A stretch of 64,000 bases of DNA, taken from Podarcis raffonei. Its lineage: Eukaryota > Chordata > Lepidosauria > Squamata > Lacertidae. The position numbers and the translations under genes are program-made. This document shows, in pieces, positions 61,501 to 64,000 of the stretch. Position 1 is the stretch's first letter. Every line of letters begins with the position of its first letter. Below the pieces are notes generated by a model that had not been told where the DNA came from, made no database searches, and was given only the letters and a program-made list of their open reading frames with translations. The stretch lies in contig NC_070614.1 in assembly GCF_027172205.1 (NCBI RefSeq), positions 48,424,001 to 48,488,000 of the forward strand. The letters run 5' to 3'.

Positions 61501-64000
61501 AGTTTGGACAAGATGAACCACCACTTGGCCAAGAAGCACAGGGAGATGCAGTTGAGAGATATTCCAAATGTTGCCACCTCATCTTCAACAAGGGAACATT
61601 TCACTTTCTTGGGGGAGTTGCCCAGCATGCACTTGGAACCTTTGGCTACAGTGTTCCAGGAAAGATGTTCCTCTTCCCAAATCAGCCAAGTGAAGATTAG
61701 GGTCCAGGAGCTGGAACCCCCAATATTCCAGAATGAAGCAAGGGAGTTGCTTATGACTAGATCCCCGCGGCCGGAGGGATCTGGATCTTCAGAGACATCA
61801 GCGACCCGTGCTTCAAATATAAGACTTCCTAAACATTCAAATATGAATCTTTTGGAAGACCATCTCAAGAAAAAAAATATGGAGGCTAAATTCCAATTGA
61901 CGGAAGTATTCCAGGAGCCAGTGTCAACATTTCTTACAAAGGAAGCCTGCGATCTTCTGGAACTTCACATACAGCGCAAAAGACTCCAGCATGAGTGGGG
62001 GCTGCCATCTCTTGTGCAGAAATCTTTGCATGCCTTTGTCCCTCTTCCACCTGAGCTACAGAGGAGTAAAAAAGCAGGAGCATCAACACATGTCACTGTT
62101 GAGAAACTGGGATATCAAGAGAAAGCGACTGTCCATGTACCACACTCTGTGTTAGAGGCCATCCCCCCTCAAAAGGCCCTGCATGTTGTAAGTCCAGATG
62201 TCAAGAATGGCCTGGAAGCCCACGTGAGGAGCTGGGCCATGGAGCACCAGTGGGGACTTCCCAAACTGATTCAGGATTCTCTGAGGGCAATTGCTCCCAC
62301 TCAGCTTGAGTCCCATTTCAAAGAAGAAAAGCATCATACACCGCTCTCAGAAGATCATCGTAAGTCCTACGAGCAAGATGAAATCCCTACTCTTTCTGAG
62401 GGAAGAGAGCCTTTGAAGCAACTCACACCCAAAGCAGGAGCCAGGGGTCATCCAAAAGCTACTATCCACCAAGGACATGGAGTGGCAACCACAGGCACAG
62501 GTGTGGAACTGACTACGTTTGAATCATCTGAGATGAAGCCACCTTTGCTCACAGAGGAAGCTTGGAATCTTCTGGAATTCCACATTGGAAAGAAGAAAAT
62601 CCAGCACATGTGGGGTCTTCCCTCCACTGTCCTGAAGTCCTTATGTGCCTTTGCCCTATTTCCCCCTGATCCAGAGAATCATCGGGGAGAAAACATAACA
62701 AATATTCACCCCTGGGATTGGGTAGAAGTGAGAACGATAATCAGTAATCTTGCGTTCATCAGCTCAGATATAAAGGAGAGACTAGAGGCTCACATGAGGA
62801 ATATAACCACAAAGCACAGATGGGAAATACCAAAGCGGGTACAGGAATCACTGAGGGCATTTCAACGGCCCAGATCACTTCCTCAATCTGAACTGGATCC
62901 GTTATCTTGTCAATACAAATCTTCCCAGGGGCATACTAAGGGTTCCCAGACTGACGATGACAATGAACACTCATCAGAAGATGCCAAGAGAAGGGTAAAA
63001 GGAAAGCAAGAGAGAGCAGGAACTGTGCCATCAAACTTTAAAGTAACTGCTTTCTTAAGCCTTGAGGTGAACCTAAATTTTCTCACAAGGGTCACCCAGG
63101 ACCTGTTGGAATTCCACATCCAGCATAAGAAGATCCAGCATGCATGGGGCCTACCATCCTCTGTGTTGAGGTCATTGAAGGCCTTTGGCCCATACCCCCT
63201 TGAGATGCAGATGCGACACACAGGAAGGAACATGACAACGGCAGCGCAATGCAATTGGATGGAGGTACAAGTAATTATCCCAAGTCTCTCCTTCCTGAGT
63301 CCCAACACAAAAGAGCACCTGGAAGCTCACATGAGGAAGAGGGTGGTACAGCACAGGTGGGGCCTTCCAAAGCGGGTTCAGCAATCACTGGGAGGACTTC
63401 TCCATCACAGACAACCTTTCAGATCAGGAAAGGACAATGTGCGGCCTTACCCCAGCAAATTCTTCCAAGTCCCTGCAGCTGATTCCCAAACTGAAGATGA
63501 CAAGGAAGACTTGGTGAAGGAGGAAATGGGCAACAGAAGGACAGCAGGGAAGGGATGGGGCTTCCCTCAAGGAAAGCAGGGAGCAACCACAGCTGTGAAC
63601 TTTGAAGAAACTACTTTCTTATGGCCTGGGGCAAAGCTTGCTTTCCTCACAGATGAAGCGCAAGATCTTCTGGAATTCCATATCCGACAGAAGAAACTCC
63701 AGCACACATGGGGCCTACCCTCCTCTGTGCTGAAGTCCATGCATGCCTTTGCCCCATTTCTCCATGGGTCTCAGACGCATGTGCAAAACTTAGACAAGAG
63801 AATGACTAAGGCAAACCAATGGGTTAAGGTAGAAGTGAAAGAGATTGTCTGGGATCTCTTCTTCCCAAGTCCAGACACAAAAGATCGCCTGGAAGCTCAT
63901 GAGAGGAGGAGGGTGGCTAAGCACAGGTGGGGGCTTCCAATGAGGGTTCAGCAATCACTGGGAGTATTTCTACATCCCAGACATGCTTTAGGATTGGAAT
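58538..64000 (+). CDS. SPATA31/FAM205-like giant exon with repeated H-x-W-G-L-P modules (3' end outside window)
   Basis: One reading frame stays open from the stop at 58459 to the window edge. An AG acceptor at 58536-58537 after a pyrimidine tract suggests the exon begins at 58538, with a phase-1 junction, giving at least 1,820 codons. Near the start, IRRLLCDNVTCAICDRAAKE matches the cysteine motif (RQLLCPDP.C.VCN.AT) that opens the large exon of mammalian SPATA31 proteins, as I recall it. From 59350 onward, pairs of ~27-residue modules recur: type A (LEFHIxxKKIQHxWGLPSxVxKSLxAF) and type B (LEAHMRxxxxxHRWGLPKRVQQSLxxF), at least seven of each. Linkers are Ser/Lys/Glu-rich and look disordered. 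Mammalian relatives are testis-expressed and needed for spermatogenesis; molecular activity is not known to me. Upstream exons, including the usual transmembrane exon, are not securely found. The frame is unbroken, arguing for a functional gene. Confidence 0.8.

Overview
The window is vertebrate nuclear DNA, most probably from a squamate reptile and probably a lizard. The evidence is large split genes with GT/AG introns, a tandem array of type-2 vomeronasal receptor (V2R) genes, and a dense squamate-style repeat load: CR1 and L2-like LINEs, L1 pieces, several tRNA-derived SINE families, hAT and Tigger-like MITEs, a solo LTR and microsatellites. The species is not recognisable from the sequence alone.

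Five V2R genes fill about 0.6-53.5 kb. Four lie on the minus strand: gene 1 (exons 1-5 at 6049-612, exon 6 presumably beyond the left edge), gene 2 (15824-8452), gene 3 (28179-20081) and gene 4 (37492-30931). Gene 5 (44662-53508) is on the plus strand, so genes 4 and 5 are divergent. Each complete gene has the canonical six coding exons: signal peptide, two Venus-flytrap ligand-binding exons, a 228-bp exon, a 127-bp cysteine-rich exon and a ~0.9-kb seven-transmembrane exon. The splice phases agree, and summed exon lengths give open frames of 882, 879, 886 and 881 residues for genes 2-5. Gene 1 resembles gene 3 and gene 2 resembles gene 4, with offsets of about 22.1 and 21.7 kb, so the minus-strand array looks like a tandem duplication of a two-gene block. 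Mobile elements present in one block and absent from the other must have moved after that duplication or been lost from one copy.

Between the divergent genes 4 and 5 (37.5-44.7 kb) lie a CR1 3' end, an L2-like LINE end, a compact L1-type element with long target-site duplications, and an orphan immunoglobulin heavy-chain V segment (42958-43242).

At the right edge the plus strand carries one exon open from about 58538 to the window end (more than 1,820 codons). It has the features of the SPATA31/FAM205 sperm-protein family: a short cysteine motif near its start, then a long series of alternating ~27-residue modules built on H-x-W-G-L-P. It is bounded on the left by repeat-rich intergenic DNA (53.5-58.5 kb) with CR1, hAT, SINE and Tigger-like copies and a local tandem duplication.

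The V2Rs are expected to be G-protein-coupled chemoreceptors of vomeronasal sensory neurons. The SPATA31-like gene is unrelated in function and simply adjoins the cluster.
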